A DNA stretch of 64,000 nucleotides from Bacteroidaceae bacterium (GCA_016286165.1 JAEESE010000001.1:186001-250000), one strand, 5' to 3'; shown: positions 48,193-61,431, counted from the first letter of the stretch. Made by a program: numbers and translations. The notes: generated from the letters alone by a model not told the origin.

Positions 48193-50636
48193 TCCTTCTT
48201 CTCCTCCTCCAACTTAAACTGAATGGGATGGTCCACCTTCTCCTTCAGCAGCGCCAGTTCAAGCACTTCGAGCACGTTGCTGACATAGTGGAAGGTGAGG
48301 CCCTTGATGTACATCTGGTCGATGACTTCAATGTCCTTGCGGTTGTCGGCGCATAGGATGATGTTTGAGATGCCTGCTCGTTTGGCTGCAAGAATCTTCT
48401 CCTTGATACCGCCCACAGGCAGAACCTTGCCGCGCAGGGTTATCTCGCCTGTCATGGCAATACTGTGACGAACCTTGCGTTGTGTTAAGGCCGAGGCCAG
48501 TGACGTAGCCATGGTGATGCCGGCGCTTGGCCCGTCCTTTGGCACGGCGCCTTCGGGCACATGGATGTGGATATTGTAGTTGTCGAAAATGCGCATGTCC
48601 ACGCCTATATCATCGGCGTGTGCCTTGATGAACTCAAGCGCCAGCATAGCACTTTCCTTCATCACGTCGCCAAGATTGCCTGTCAGCGTCAGCTTCTGTC
48701 CTTTGCCGCGGCTGAGGCTGGTTTCGATGAAGAGAATCTCACCGCCCACGCTGGTCCATGCCAGACCGGTCACTACGCCTGCAAAGCCGTTGCCTTGGTA
48801 TGTGTCACGCAGGTACTTGGGCTTGCCCAACAGTTTCTCTATGTCCTCAGGCTTTACGTCGATAGTGGGGAATTCGTGTGTCCGCTCGAAATTCAGGATA
48901 CTGCGACGATAGAAACGGTCGAGTTCCTTTTCCAAACCACGCACGCCACTCTCGCGGGTATAGTTCTCTATTAGGTAGGTCAGGGCAGCTTTGTTGAACT
49001 TTATAGCCTTGCTCTTGGGGATACCGCAGAGTTCTTTCACGCGTGGAATGAGATGTCGCTTGGCTATGTTCACCTTTTCCTCGGTGATATAGCCGTTGAC
49101 CTCGATGAGCTCCATGCGGTCGAGCAGGGGGCGCGGTATTGTGTTGATATTGTTGGCGGTGGCAATGAACATCACATCCGAGAGGTCCACATCAACCTCA
49201 AGGAAGTTGTCGTGGAACGCCTTGTTCTGCTCGGGGTCGAGCACTTCAAGCAGTGCGCTGGCAGGGTCACCGTTGTGGGTATGCTCGGTTATCTTGTCTA
49301 TCTCATCAAGTACGAAGACGGGGTTTGAGGAGCCTGCCTTGATGAGGCTCTTGACGATACGGCCTGGCATGGCGCCGATATAAGTTCTGCGGTGGCCGCG
49401 AATCTCAGCCTCGTCGTGGAGTCCGCCCAATGAAGCACGGACGTATTTGCGGTTCATGGCATCAGCTATGCTCTTGCACAGCGATGTCTTACCCACGCCC
49501 GGAGGGCCGTAGAGGCAGAGGATGGTGGGACGTGCTTTGTCCTGACTGTAATATCGCACGGCAATATGCTCAAGGATACGCTCCTTAACCTCCTTCATGC
49601 CGTAGTGGTTGCGCTCGAGAATCGCTTCCGACTTCTTAAGGTCGTAGTTGGGCTTAGTCTTGATGTTCCATGGAATCTGCACCAGCGTCTCAAGGTAAGT
49701 CAGCAGCACTTGATAGTCTGGGCTTTGCGGATTCAGACGTTCCAAACGGGCCACCTCTTTTTCGAAGGTGTCCTCCACATTCTCGTCCCAGTCGATGTCG
49801 GCAGCCTTACGGCGCAACTTGGTAGCATCGTCGTGGTAGGATGTGCCGAGCTCCTCTTGTATGTTCTCCAACTGACGCTGCAGGAAATAGTCGCGCTGCT
49901 GCTTGTCTATGTCCACCTGTGTCTTTTGGCGGATATCCGAACGGATTCTTGCAAACTGAATCTCACGCGATATCTCGCGCAGCAGGTCCGTGGCACGTGC
50001 TATGGGGCTCATCTGTGCCAGCAGGCTTATCTTCGTCTTGACGTCGATGGGCATATTTGCACACACGAAGTTCACGAAGAAAGGCATGGTGGAAGCGTTG
50101 TTGATGGCCGGAATCACTTCCTGGCTGAGGTTGTCGCTCAGACGGACATATTCACGCAACTGCTGCAGCAGTGTGTCGCAAAGCAGTTTGTAAGTCTTGT
50201 CCGTCATCTCCTCAAACTGTTCGTGCAAGGGCTCCACGTCGGCGGTGAGGATACCGTCGGCAGCATAAGCTGTTAAGATATGCACGGGCGACAGGCCTTG
50301 TACGATGGCTGTTGTGGTGTCGTCGGGCATCTCAAACAGACGTATCACGCGAGCCACCACACCTACATCGTAGAGATCAGAGCCTTTGGGGTTGTCCACC
50401 TCGGGCGAGTACTGCGAAGCGCATACAATGTATGAGCCTTCCTCGCTGGCGCGGCGGCAGATACGGATGGATCCTACTCGCCCCACGGAGATAGGCAGCA
50501 CGACACCTGGGAACAGCGTGATATCGCGCAGCGGCATCACAGGCAACGTCGTATCGAACGTGGTGTTGTAGATTGCCTTTTCGTCGCCGTCGTATTCAGC
50601 TATGAAAGAGAAGGGATTGTTATTATCGTTTGTCAT
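48189..50636 (-). CDS. lon: ATP-dependent Lon protease
   Basis: 815 aa: N-terminal substrate-binding LAN domain ([23 protein letters not shown]), coiled coil, AAA+ domain with [18 protein letters not shown] and FVLDEIDKI, and the Ser-Lys protease domain ([20 protein letters not shown]; Lys in [14 protein letters not shown]). It degrades misfolded and regulatory proteins in the cytoplasm. It heads the lon-tgt-lptF/G-helicase cluster and overlaps tgt by 4 bp. A TATCTTTG promoter box lies 42 bp upstream. Confidence 0.95.
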   Translation of the reverse strand: MTNDNNNPFSFIAEYDGDEKAIYNTTFDTTLPVMPLRDITLFPGVVLPISVGRVGSIRICRRASEEGSYIVCASQYSPEVDNPKGSDLYDVGVVARVIRLFEMPDDTTTAIVQGLSPVHILTAYAADGILTADVEPLHEQFEEMTDKTYKLLCDTLLQQLREYVRLSDNLSQEVIPAINNASTMPFFVNFVCANMPIDVKTKISLLAQMSPIARATDLLREISREIQFARIRSDIRQKTQVDIDKQQRDYFLQRQLENIQEELGTSYHDDATKLRRKAADIDWDENVEDTFEKEVARLERLNPQSPDYQVLLTYLETLVQIPWNIKTKPNYDLKKSEAILERNHYGMKEVKERILEHIAVRYYSQDKARPTILCLYGPPGVGKTSLCKSIADAMNRKYVRASLGGLHDEAEIRGHRRTYIGAMPGRIVKSLIKAGSSNPVFVLDEIDKITEHTHNGDPASALLEVLDPEQNKAFHDNFLEVDVDLSDVMFIATANNINTIPRPLLDRMELIEVNGYITEEKVNIAKRHLIPRVKELCGIPKSKAIKFNKAALTYLIENYTRESGVRGLEKELDRFYRRSILNFERTHEFPTIDVKPEDIEKLLGKPKYLRDTYQGNGFAGVVTGLAWTSVGGEILFIETSLSRGKGQKLTLTGNLGDVMKESAMLALEFIKAHADDIGVDMRIFDNYNIHIHVPEGAVPKDGPSAGITMATSLASALTQRKVRHSIAMTGEITLRGKVLPVGGIKEKILAAKRAGISNIILCADNRKDIEVIDQMYIKGLTFHYVSNVLEVLELALLKEKVDHPIQFKLEEEKKE

Positions 50637-50677
50637 ATTTTCAATGGTCGGTAATCAGTTTTGCCTAAAAATGCGCG

Positions 50678-50685
50678 CAAAGATA
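50678..50685 (-). promoter_or_regulatory. Promoter -7 box for lon
   Basis: TATCTTTG on the minus strand, 42 bp before the lon ATG. The -33 element is not distinct. No CIRCE-like inverted repeat is seen. Confidence 0.6.
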
Positions 50686-50752
50686 CAAAGAATTTGCGAA
50701 TAACGATTAACAATTCACAATATTTATAGGTACCCGCGCGACTTTTTTCACG

Positions 50753-50788
50753 AAAACACCCCTCTGCCGTGAATAAGACAGAGGGGTG
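50753..50788 (-). terminator. Terminator downstream of the lacZ-type gene
   Basis: A 10-bp perfect stem CACCCCTCTG / CAGAGGGGTG with TTTT on the minus-strand 3' side. It lies 120 bp beyond the GH2 stop; between them are TTAATCC-type repeats and a CTCTCCCGAGAGAG palindrome (50845-50875). Confidence 0.75.
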
Positions 50789-50908
50789 AGAAGACCTTTA
50801 CCATTTCATTCGCCGTTTTCGCTGCTCATTATGGCGAAGCAAAACTCTCTCCCGAGAGAGCGGGGAGAGGCTCTTAAACTATAATCCTTAAACTTTAATC
50901 CCTAAACT

Positions 50909-53848
<2,940 letters not shown>

Positions 53849-53924
53849 TTAATTTGTTGGTATTTAGTTGATTCCTTCTTGGTTGAAATTTTTATTTTCA
53901 CTTTTAACTCCTTAATTTTTAGCT

Positions 53925-54012
53925 CCTTCCATATAAAGTTCACTCTTCTTGGAAGTGACCATTTTCATCCTTCCATATAGAGTCCACTCTTCTTGGAAGT
54001 GACCATTCTCTC
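53925..54012. repeat. Two 44-bp (2 x 22-bp) repeats upstream of lacZ
   Basis: Alternating 22-bp blocks A (CCTTCCATATAAAGTTCACT..) and B (TCTTGGAAGTGACCATTTTC..) occur as A-B-A-B at 53925, 53947, 53969 and 53991, with few differences. Blocks A and B carry complementary CTTCC/GGAAG and TTCACT/AGTGAC pieces, so each A-B pair can form a hairpin. Confidence 0.88.
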
Positions 54013-54039
54013 CATAGGGAGTGCTGTGGGGACAGGGGC

Positions 54040-54996
54040 TCAGAATACTTCCTTCACAATCTGACATACATTGTCGGTCTTGGCCATAGTGTAATAATGT
54101 ATGGCCGGCGCGCCATGAGCCAACAGGTCGCGACTCTGGCGTATAGTCCACTCTACGCCTATCTGGTAGGCATCTTCCTGCGAGCGAGCTTTAGCCAGCA
54201 GACTTACCAATTGCTGAGGAATGTCGATGTGGAAGGAGCGGGGAAGGAGATCTACCTGACGCTGTGCCGAGATAGGCTTGAGCCCTGGTATGATGGGCAC
54301 GGTGATGCCAGCCTGACGAGCCTTTTCCGTAAAACGGAAGAAACTGTCGTTGTCGAAGAACATCTGCGTGACGATGTAATCGGCACCAGCGTCCACTTTC
54401 TCTTTCAGATAGCGGATGTCCACCTCCATGTTTGCCGCCTCGTAGTGCTTCTCAGGATAGGCAGCCACGCCCACACAGAAGTTGGTAGGAGTGCCTTTGC
54501 TCACCGTTGGGTCGAGGTATACACCGCGATTTAGGTTGTTGATGAGCCCCACCAGCTCGTTGCTATGGCTGTAGCCGTCGGGCTCGGGGATGAAATGGCG
54601 CTGTCCCGGCAGCGCATCGCCGCGCAGGGCTACCACATTCTGCACGCCCAGGAAGTGCAAGTCCAGCAGTTCACTCTCTATCTTCGAACGCGAAGCACCG
54701 CCACATATCACGTGTGGCACTATCTCCAGCTCGGGATATCTGCGCATGATGGCCGCCACGATGGCTATGGTGCTCGGGCGCTTGGCCAGCGTCATCTTGG
54801 TGAAAGTGCCGTCGGCATTGGGCACATATTCCACCTCGTCGCGATGGCAGGTGATGTTGATGAACGGCGGGTTGAAAGCCATTAGCGGGTCGAGGCTGTC
54901 GTACAGACGTGCCACGTCGCTGCCTTTGAGCGGCGGCACCAGTTCGAAACTGGCAAAAGGTTTCTCGGCAGAGCGTAGGATCTCTATTACTTTCAT
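54040..54996 (-). CDS. metF: 5,10-methylenetetrahydrofolate reductase
   Basis: 318 aa TIM-barrel flavoenzyme. FASFELVPPLKGSDVARLYDSLDPL (the catalytic Glu region near the start), NITCHRDEVEY, PHVICGGASRSKIESELLDLHFLGVQNVVALRGD and VDAGADYIVTQMFFDNDSFFRF are all characteristic. It makes 5-methyl-THF for the methionine synthase encoded 71 bp upstream, so metH-metF is a functional pair. No cobalamin riboswitch was recognised upstream of the pair. Confidence 0.94.
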   Translation of the reverse strand: MKVIEILRSAEKPFASFELVPPLKGSDVARLYDSLDPLMAFNPPFINITCHRDEVEYVPNADGTFTKMTLAKRPSTIAIVAAIMRRYPELEIVPHVICGGASRSKIESELLDLHFLGVQNVVALRGDALPGQRHFIPEPDGYSHSNELVGLINNLNRGVYLDPTVSKGTPTNFCVGVAAYPEKHYEAANMEVDIRYLKEKVDAGADYIVTQMFFDNDSFFRFTEKARQAGITVPIIPGLKPISAQRQVDLLPRSFHIDIPQQLVSLLAKARSQEDAYQIGVEWTIRQSRDLLAHGAPAIHYYTMAKTDNVCQIVKEVF

Positions 54997-55067
54997 ATCT
55001 TTAAGATGTGTGATTTGGCGTATATTAAGTGCTTAAAGCATTAAATGAAGGAAGTGAGCTTAAAAGC

Positions 55068-58000
55068 TTAGTCCTCAGTGATATATTTTGACAACAACAT
55101 TTTGCCTTCCTCTTCGCTGATGCCACGTCGGTGACAGTAGTCTGCGAGTTGTGCCTTGTCGATTCTTCCCACTGGGAAATAACGCGCTTCAGGGTGCAGG
55201 ATGAAGAGGCCGCAGATGGAAGTGCTGGGCTGAATGGCATAGTGGTCGGTGAGCGTTATGCCCATGAGGCGCTCTGCCTGCAGACGGTCTATGACGATGC
55301 GTTTGAGCGAGTGGTCGGGACAGGTGGCATATCCAAATGCCACACGCAGAATCCTCGTTGCGGCGGCATCCGTGCCTCGCTCGTCTTCAGCCGTGAGAGC
55401 CGTCCTTACCTGTGTCTCAAGCCATTCGGCACTGGCTTCTGCCAATCGTGCACACAGGGCATGTGTCATCAGTCGCGAATGTTCATCGTCGGCTTCGTGT
55501 ACAGGCTTTGCCACTATGGTGAACAGCCCTATGGGCGAGGGTGTTTGTTCGTCTATGAAATCGGCCAGGCATAGGAAACTGCCACGGGCGCTTTGGCTGC
55601 GCAGCATAGGCAGTCGCACGCCGTCACAGAGCACTATGTCGTTGGCTTCGCGTTTGGCAGCCTCGAAACTTACCAGGGCTTGCAGCGTTATGCCTTGTTC
55701 GGCAATGGCTTTCTTGAGGGCAGCCTTGCCCTCGTCCAGCACTCGTTTGGCCTCTGGGTTGACAAGCTGTTGCTGTAGAGATTCGCCTTTGAACCCCCAG
55801 AACAGCAGGAACATCCTCCAGTCCACGAATGGCACCACGCCGCCCTCGTCGTTGTCGAGGGGGATGATGATGTTCTTCGTTGCCTTTTTGATGATATTGG
55901 CCGCTGTCCACCCTTTGGCGGCACAGAAGTGCGGTGCTCGTTTGTTTGCCTCGTCGTAGGTTACGATAGGCTGATGATTCTCTTCATAGGCCTCGCGTAC
56001 ACGCTCCTGATCCGCTTTAATCTGTGCCGTGGCAGCTGCGCTATCCATCTGCAGGCGCTTGGCAACAAGTGCCGTGTGCGAGGCATCGCCCCCGTGCACT
56101 ACAAGTCCTTTGTAGAGGGGTGCTAGCTTAACGGCCGTGTGAACTGCCGAAGTGGTGGCGCCGCCCACTATGATAGGCACCTGCAATCCTTCGCGCTCAA
56201 AGAGCAGGCACAGCTTCTCCATCTCCTTGAGCGACGGCGTTATCAGTCCGCTCACGCCTACGAACAAAGGCTTATGCTCGCGCGTGGCTTCAAATATTGT
56301 CTCTGCCGCCACCATCACGCCCAGGTCAACCACTTCGAAGCCGTTGCATGCCAGCACTATGGCCACGATGTTCTTGCCTATGTCGTGAACGTCGCCGTTG
56401 GCGGTAGCAAGCACCACTTTTGGCCGTGTGGTCGTATTGCCCTCGCTGTCAGCATCGATATATGGCTGCAGCAGCGCCACCGCCTCTTTCATCACTTGTG
56501 CGGCTTTCACTATCTGCGGCAGGAACATCTTGCCTTCGGCAAAGCGTGCTCCTACGTCTTCCATAGCCCGCATCAGCGGTCCTTCTATCACGGCTATTGC
56601 CTGGCCGTATTTCTCCATGGCCTCGGGAATATCGTCGGCCAGGTGCTCGCTGTTGCCGTTGGCAAGGGCGTAGGCCAGCCGCTGGTCAATGGGCGTTTCC
56701 TGCCTTGTAGCAGCGGGCTTGCTGCCTTGGTCGCTCTGGGCCGTCGGCGCGTTCTTGTCAGCCATGTAGTCTGCGGCCACCTTCAGCAGTCGCTCCGTGG
56801 CGCCGTCGTCGGTGTTGAGCACCACATCTTCCACGGCTTTCAGCAGTTGCGGTTCTATATTGTCGTAGACCTGCAACATCGTGGGATTCACGATGGCCAT
56901 GTCTAAACCGGCACGTATGGCATGATACAGGAATACCGAGTGCATGGCTTCGCGCACTGTGTTGTTGCCGCGGAAGCTGAACGACAGGTTGCTCACACCG
57001 CCGCTCGTCTTGGCCTGCGGCAGGTGCTGCTTTATCCATTCCACGGCGCGTATGAAATCTATGCCGTAGGCCTGATGCTCGTGTAGCCCGGTGCCTACCG
57101 ACAGAATGTTCACGTCGATGATGATGTCCTGTGGCGGTATGCCTATGCCGGTGAGCAGCCTATAGGCACGCTCGGCAATGGCTATCTTGCGCTCGTAGGT
57201 TGTGGCCTGTCCTTCCTCGTCGAAAGCCATCACTACCACGGCTGCGCCCAGTCGTCGCAGCTCGCGGGCCTTGTTCAGGAAATCCTCCTCGCCATTCTTC
57301 AGGCTTATGGAATTCACGATGCTTTTGCCCTGCGCGTTCTTAAGTCCTGCAAGGATAGTGTTCCAGTCCGACGAGTCGATCATCAGCGCTGCACGTGCCA
57401 CGGCGGGGTCGGAGTTTATATGTCGGCAAAATGTAGCCATAGCGTCTGCGCTGTCGAGCATCGGGGCGTCCATATTGATGTCTATGACCGCTGCGCCGCC
57501 CTCTATCTGGTGTCGTGCCACGGCCAGTGCCTCCGTATGCTGTCCCTCGGCTATCAGCCTTGCGAATTTCCTCGAGCCTGCCACATTGGTGCGCTCGCCT
57601 ATATTCGTGAAGTTCTGTGTGCGGCGGTCTATGAGTAGCGGCTCCAGCCCCGATAGCCACAGACGGTCGTCAGCCTGAGGCAGCACTCGCGGTTTCACGC
57701 CTTCCAGCGCCTCGCGTATACATTTAATGTGTCGCTCGTCAGTTCCGCAGCAGCCGCCCGCCATGTTCAGCAATCCGTCCTCCGCCATCTCGCGCAGGTG
57801 GCTGGCGGTGTAGTTGGGCAACTCGTCGTACTCGCCCATTTCGTTGGGCAAGCCTGCGTTGGGGTACAGCGACAGACGCACGGGTATATTGGCCGCCAGC
57901 TGCTCCACGAAAGGTCTTAGGTCGGCAACGCCGAACGAGCAGTTCAGTCCGAAACTGAGCAGGGCAGGGTAGTGGGCTATGCTGTGGTAGAATGCCATCA

Positions 58001-58637
58001 GCGTCTGCCCTGTCAGCGTGCGGCCGCTGCGGTCGTTCACGGTGGCTGACACCATCACGGGTATCGCTCTGCCGAGCCGCTCGCCCAACCGTTCTATGGC
58101 ATAAAGTGCCGCTTTGGCGTTGAGGGCATCGTAGCACGTTTCCAGCAGCAGAACATCCGCACCGCCTTCCAGCAATGCCTCGGCCTGTTCGCTGTAGGCT
58201 GCCGCCATCTGGTCAAACGTAACGGCGGTCTCGGCAGGTGCCAGGGTCAACGACTTGGCGGTAGGCCCTATTGAACCAGCCACCCATACCTGTCGACTCT
58301 GCCTGTCGGCCACGCGCCGTGCTATGCGTGCACCCTCCAGCGCCATATCGCGTGCCGCCTCTTCGCAGGCATAGCCGTGCTGGCTGATGCGGTTTGCCGA
58401 GAAGGTGTTGGTGGTGATGATGTCTGCGCCGGCTTCTACATACAGGCTGTGCACCTGTTCCACCACTTCGGGGGCTGTGAGGCATAGCACGTCATTGTTG
58501 CCGGTGAGCGACACGGGCCAGTCAGCGAAGCGCCCGCGGTGAAAGCTTTCCGCTCCCACGCCCAGAGCCTGCAGGCGTGTGCCCATGGCTCCGTCGAGGA
58601 TTAGTATCCGCTGTTGTAATGCTTGCTCAATACTCAT
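55068..58637 (-). CDS. metH: Cobalamin-dependent methionine synthase
   Basis: 1189 aa, full-length four-module enzyme. Homocysteine domain first (LDGAMGTRLQALG; zinc ligands in LLLETCYD and MAGGCCGTDERHI), pterin-binding barrel (FTNIGERTNVAGSRKFARLI, VDINMDAPMLDS), cap and B12 domain (LATANGDVHDIGKNIVAIVLACNGFEVVDLGVMV with DxHxxG His near residue 750; VGVSGLITPSLKEM), and the AdoMet reactivation domain ending in PEARYFPVGRIDKAQLADYCHRRG. It transfers methyl from 5-methyl-THF to homocysteine. A promoter box lies 28 bp upstream. Confidence 0.96.
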   Translation of the reverse strand: MSIEQALQQRILILDGAMGTRLQALGVGAESFHRGRFADWPVSLTGNNDVLCLTAPEVVEQVHSLYVEAGADIITTNTFSANRISQHGYACEEAARDMALEGARIARRVADRQSRQVWVAGSIGPTAKSLTLAPAETAVTFDQMAAAYSEQAEALLEGGADVLLLETCYDALNAKAALYAIERLGERLGRAIPVMVSATVNDRSGRTLTGQTLMAFYHSIAHYPALLSFGLNCSFGVADLRPFVEQLAANIPVRLSLYPNAGLPNEMGEYDELPNYTASHLREMAEDGLLNMAGGCCGTDERHIKCIREALEGVKPRVLPQADDRLWLSGLEPLLIDRRTQNFTNIGERTNVAGSRKFARLIAEGQHTEALAVARHQIEGGAAVIDINMDAPMLDSADAMATFCRHINSDPAVARAALMIDSSDWNTILAGLKNAQGKSIVNSISLKNGEEDFLNKARELRRLGAAVVVMAFDEEGQATTYERKIAIAERAYRLLTGIGIPPQDIIIDVNILSVGTGLHEHQAYGIDFIRAVEWIKQHLPQAKTSGGVSNLSFSFRGNNTVREAMHSVFLYHAIRAGLDMAIVNPTMLQVYDNIEPQLLKAVEDVVLNTDDGATERLLKVAADYMADKNAPTAQSDQGSKPAATRQETPIDQRLAYALANGNSEHLADDIPEAMEKYGQAIAVIEGPLMRAMEDVGARFAEGKMFLPQIVKAAQVMKEAVALLQPYIDADSEGNTTTRPKVVLATANGDVHDIGKNIVAIVLACNGFEVVDLGVMVAAETIFEATREHKPLFVGVSGLITPSLKEMEKLCLLFEREGLQVPIIVGGATTSAVHTAVKLAPLYKGLVVHGGDASHTALVAKRLQMDSAAATAQIKADQERVREAYEENHQPIVTYDEANKRAPHFCAAKGWTAANIIKKATKNIIIPLDNDEGGVVPFVDWRMFLLFWGFKGESLQQQLVNPEAKRVLDEGKAALKKAIAEQGITLQALVSFEAAKREANDIVLCDGVRLPMLRSQSARGSFLCLADFIDEQTPSPIGLFTIVAKPVHEADDEHSRLMTHALCARLAEASAEWLETQVRTALTAEDERGTDAAATRILRVAFGYATCPDHSLKRIVIDRLQAERLMGITLTDHYAIQPSTSICGLFILHPEARYFPVGRIDKAQLADYCHRRGISEEEGKMLLSKYITED

Positions 58638-58665
58638 TCGGATCTTCGTGTTTCTATTTGCCGTG

Positions 58666-58673
58666 CAAAGGTA
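58666..58673 (-). promoter_or_regulatory. Promoter -7 box for metH-metF
   Basis: TACCTTTG on the minus strand 28 bp before the metH ATG. The leader is too short to hold a cobalamin riboswitch. Confidence 0.65.
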
Positions 58674-58751
58674 GTAAAAAGATTAGAGATTATAGGTTAA
58701 GGAATAAACTTTTTTTCATCCACCCCCTTTTTTTCGATAAAACGTTGACTT

Positions 58752-58913
58752 TAATGGCCTCTCTCCCCGCTCAACCTTGACCTTGACGGCCTCTCTCCCC
58801 GCTCTCCCCCAAAGGGAGAGGGCCTCGCTTCGCTCGAAGAAGCGGAGCAGCGCCGAACGGACATTGACCTTGACCTTAACCTTAACCTTGACCTTAACCT
58901 TAATCCTTAATCC
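58752..58913. repeat. Hexamer-like CCTTAA/CCTTGA array and REP-like palindromes
   Basis: Two copies of CTCTCTCCCCGCTC flank ACCTTGACCTTGACGG; then AAAGGGAGAGGGCCTCGCTTCGCTCGAAGAAGCGGAGCAGCGCC, with nested palindromes GCTTCG/CGAAG; then about nine TTGACC/TTAACC hexamers leading into TTAATCC units. No gene is seen here. Confidence 0.8.
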
Positions 58914-60782
58914 CTAATCACTAAATAATCTAAACCTAAACCTCCTATTCGGCGCAGTGTCGCCCGTGGTGCTTATCGATATGATATCATCCGGGTCGGA
59001 CGGGTTGTCAGCCCATTTGAAATCCAACGTAAATGCACCTCTCTTCAGCCCCAGCGCCTTGCGCGGAACCGTCATGGTGAGGCTGTTGCCCGCTATCACA
59101 CGCTCTACAGACGTCACCGCCTGCCACTGACCCTTGGCGTCGCTGCTGCGGTACAATATCCCATTCTTCACCATGAAATCGAAGCCCAAACCGTTGCCCC
59201 TTCGCGCTGTAGCTGCCGCTGCTGTCGTAGCCGGGTGCGTGTCCATGTAAAGCAGCATCCAGTTCCTATCCGTGCAGGGCGTCAGCGCATCTGCAGTCAC
59301 CGCTTCAAACACAATATACTTACGCGTAACCTTCACCCTGCACTCTACGATGTCATTGCGCCCAGAGGAGTCGGTGTAGTGCAGTCCGCCGTAGCCGTTG
59401 TGGTCGCGGTGCATCACGTCGCCCTGCGTGTCATGGTAACTCACCACTGCGTTTCTGCCGCGCGCCACCTGTTGTGGCCTGACACCCTTGTAGCGCCTTA
59501 TGTTCTGCACCAGCTGCATATAGTAGTTGTCCGTGTAGCCGCCGCGCATAGGCTGTATGGTGCGATTGAACTCTGCGTTATACTGATCCACGAAGTAGAA
59601 TGGGTTCTTGCGCCCGAGGAAAGTGGTGGGACCAGGCACCGTTTCACTGCCCGGGGCGAGGCCTGATCGGTACTTCCCCGCCGTCCATTCGTTCCAGTCG
59701 TTCACGTAGATGAAGTCAGGGTCTACGGCAAGTGCCTCGTCCCAGCGGTCCTGGAAGTAAATGCCGTAGCCCTCGGGATGAGCCACCGTGCGCCCCAGCC
59801 ATGGCACGTAGGCCGAGTCGGGCATGTCCCACTGGTTCAACACCGGCTCCTTTGTCTCGCGTCGCCAGCTCTTGCCCGTGATGCTTATCGGGTGCTGCGC
59901 AGGCGTCACAGCCATCTCCTCCAGTCGCCCTTTGTGGCGTGATGCCAGGTCTTTGGGTGTCATTTCTGCCACGCGCGCGTCGTTCATCTCATAGCCGAAG
60001 CTCCAGTTGTCTTCGGTTCCGACGTAGCGATGCCCGCCCCATTCGTAGTAACCCCACCACATATTCCTCAGCGTGAAGAACTCCTGCACCTCCTGCGGAT
60101 AGCGGCCTGCCTCGTAGCCGCTGCCATTGGCGTCGTGGTCGGGCTCGGCGTTGTAGAGCAGCAGCGGCTTGCCGTCCCACATAAACCAGAAGTCCCGCGC
60201 CACCTCTTTCTTATATATCCGTTCGTAGAGGTCCGTCACCACGCTCACCACGGCTCCGTTGAACGCCCAGAAGCAGAACTGCGGCACGCTGTTGCCCAGC
60301 GCCCTCATCTTGGCCATCTCGTCAAACAGCACCGCCCACTCGTCCCAGTAGCGCACCGCATTCGTCACGTCGAGGATTAGCACGTCTACGCCGGCGTCAG
60401 CCAGCATCGACAGGTCGCGACGTATGAGCCAGCGGTCCTGACTGAGGAAATAGCCCGCCTCCGGCTCGCCCCAGTGCAGGCTCCACTCCTTCCAAGCCGG
60501 GTGGTAGGCGTCGAGGCGTGCCTCAGGGGCCTCCTGCAGCGTGCGTGTCACATCGCCCCCATAAGGCGCATTCAGTCCGTACTTGCCCTCATCATGCCAG
60601 GTGATGTAGAAGATACCCACCGTGCGCTGCTTGTCCGTCCGTAATGGTGCCTCCTCGGCGGTCGGCATCACCCGGCCGAGGGCGTCTGTTGCCACCCACG
60701 TGTCAGGCATGATGTCCGTCACTTGAGCGTTTGTTGCAAGCGTGCAGATTATTAAGGTCAGCAATAAACTAATTCTTTTCAT
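58914..60782 (-). CDS. Secreted glycoside-hydrolase-like protein (GH99/GH71-like barrel + C-terminal beta domain)
   Basis: 622 aa with signal peptide (MKRISLLLTLIICTLATNAQ). Residues about 50-410 look like a (beta/alpha)8 enzyme: TVGIFYITWHDEGKYG, DLSMLADAGVDVLILDVTN, FCFWAFNGAVV, a late FIYVNDWNEWTAGKY resembling the NEW(N/T)E-type end of GH99/GH71-like families, and EYEWGGHRY-like stretches. The last ~140 residues form a beta-sandwich similar to carbohydrate-binding modules. It probably acts on a host or plant glycan outside the cytoplasm, but the family placement is tentative. It has its own promoter at 60908. Confidence 0.65.
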   Translation of the reverse strand: MKRISLLLTLIICTLATNAQVTDIMPDTWVATDALGRVMPTAEEAPLRTDKQRTVGIFYITWHDEGKYGLNAPYGGDVTRTLQEAPEARLDAYHPAWKEWSLHWGEPEAGYFLSQDRWLIRRDLSMLADAGVDVLILDVTNAVRYWDEWAVLFDEMAKMRALGNSVPQFCFWAFNGAVVSVVTDLYERIYKKEVARDFWFMWDGKPLLLYNAEPDHDANGSGYEAGRYPQEVQEFFTLRNMWWGYYEWGGHRYVGTEDNWSFGYEMNDARVAEMTPKDLASRHKGRLEEMAVTPAQHPISITGKSWRRETKEPVLNQWDMPDSAYVPWLGRTVAHPEGYGIYFQDRWDEALAVDPDFIYVNDWNEWTAGKYRSGLAPGSETVPGPTTFLGRKNPFYFVDQYNAEFNRTIQPMRGGYTDNYYMQLVQNIRRYKGVRPQQVARGRNAVVSYHDTQGDVMHRDHNGYGGLHYTDSSGRNDIVECRVKVTRKYIVFEAVTADALTPCTDRNWMLLYMDTHPATTAAAATARRGNGLGFDFMVKNGILYRSSDAKGQWQAVTSVERVIAGNSLTMTVPRKALGLKRGAFTLDFKWADNPSDPDDIISISTTGDTAPNRRFRFRLFSD

Positions 60783-60907
60783 TCTCTTATGCCCTTTTAT
60801 CTTTTCTTTTTCTCTTTTATGTTACTATTCTCATCTATTCTCCCGTCACTTTTCTCTAACAGCCTTCTTCTCTTTTCCCCACATATTTTCTTCTTCCTTT
60901 TCGTGTG

Positions 60908-60915
60908 CAAAGTTA
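60908..60915 (-). promoter_or_regulatory. Promoter -7 box for the GH-like gene
   Basis: TAACTTTG on the minus strand with CAA (=TTG) 20 nt upstream at 60936-60938, giving a ~120-nt pyrimidine-rich/A-rich leader. Confidence 0.65.
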
Positions 60916-60979
60916 CAAAAAAATATCCAAATCTCCAATTTTTTTCGTGTTAAAAACAACATTGTTTTAGGTAAAAAAT

Positions 60980-61083
60980 ATGAGATGGTACAAAACCCTA
61001 AAATAAGTCCCGTGGGAAAAGGGACAACAAAAGCAGAAAGCATACAACCTGATCAGAGAGATAAGTCAACAGAATCAGTATAA
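60980..61083 (+). pseudogene. Possible remnant of an HU-like gene N-terminus
   Basis: Two short overlapping frames, one starting MRWYKTL and one reading VQNPKISPVGKGTTKAES, together resemble the beginning of Bacteroidetes HU-like proteins (a YKVxQNP...GKxTTK pattern) if a frameshift is assumed. No continuation of the HU core follows. The match is weak and by eye only. It is followed by an inverted GGTCATTA array comparable to the TGACAGA array beside the intact HU-like gene. Confidence 0.2.
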
Positions 61084-61169
61084 TAAACAGTAATTAACAA
61101 AACGGCAACAAATCAAGGCTCAAAAGGAGTCAACACTATACAGGGAAAGACAAACCTCGTGTGGTCAAG

Positions 61170-61310
61170 AGTGGTCATTAAGGTCATTAGGTCATTAAGG
61201 TCATTAAGGATTTTGGATGCGGTCATCAGCTCACTATAATATATAGTGCCGTTCTTGACCAGTGTGAGAACGTTAATGACCTAATGACCTTAATGACCAT
61301 AATGACCACT
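61170..61310. repeat. Inverted arrays of GGTCATTA units around an AT palindrome
   Basis: The left arm 61170-61209 has four units of GGTCATTA(A); the right arm 61273-61310 has the same units in inverse orientation (TAATGACC). In the centre is the palindrome CACTATA-ATA-TATAGTG (61232-61248). It has the same design as the 3843-4037 element but a different sequence. Confidence 0.9.
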
Positions 61311-61431
61311 CCGGCTCCCTCATTGCAGCATTGAACAGCAGCAAGTGTGTCTCATTGAAGTCATCGAAAAAAAATGCACACGCGCCTGATTTTTTAACAC
61401 TAAAAATTCGTTTACCGCAATGTTGATGTTG

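Noticed and set aside
58638-58760. Cobalamin riboswitch upstream of metH
   Set aside because: The leader from the promoter is only about 20 nt and no conserved B12-box sequence was seen.
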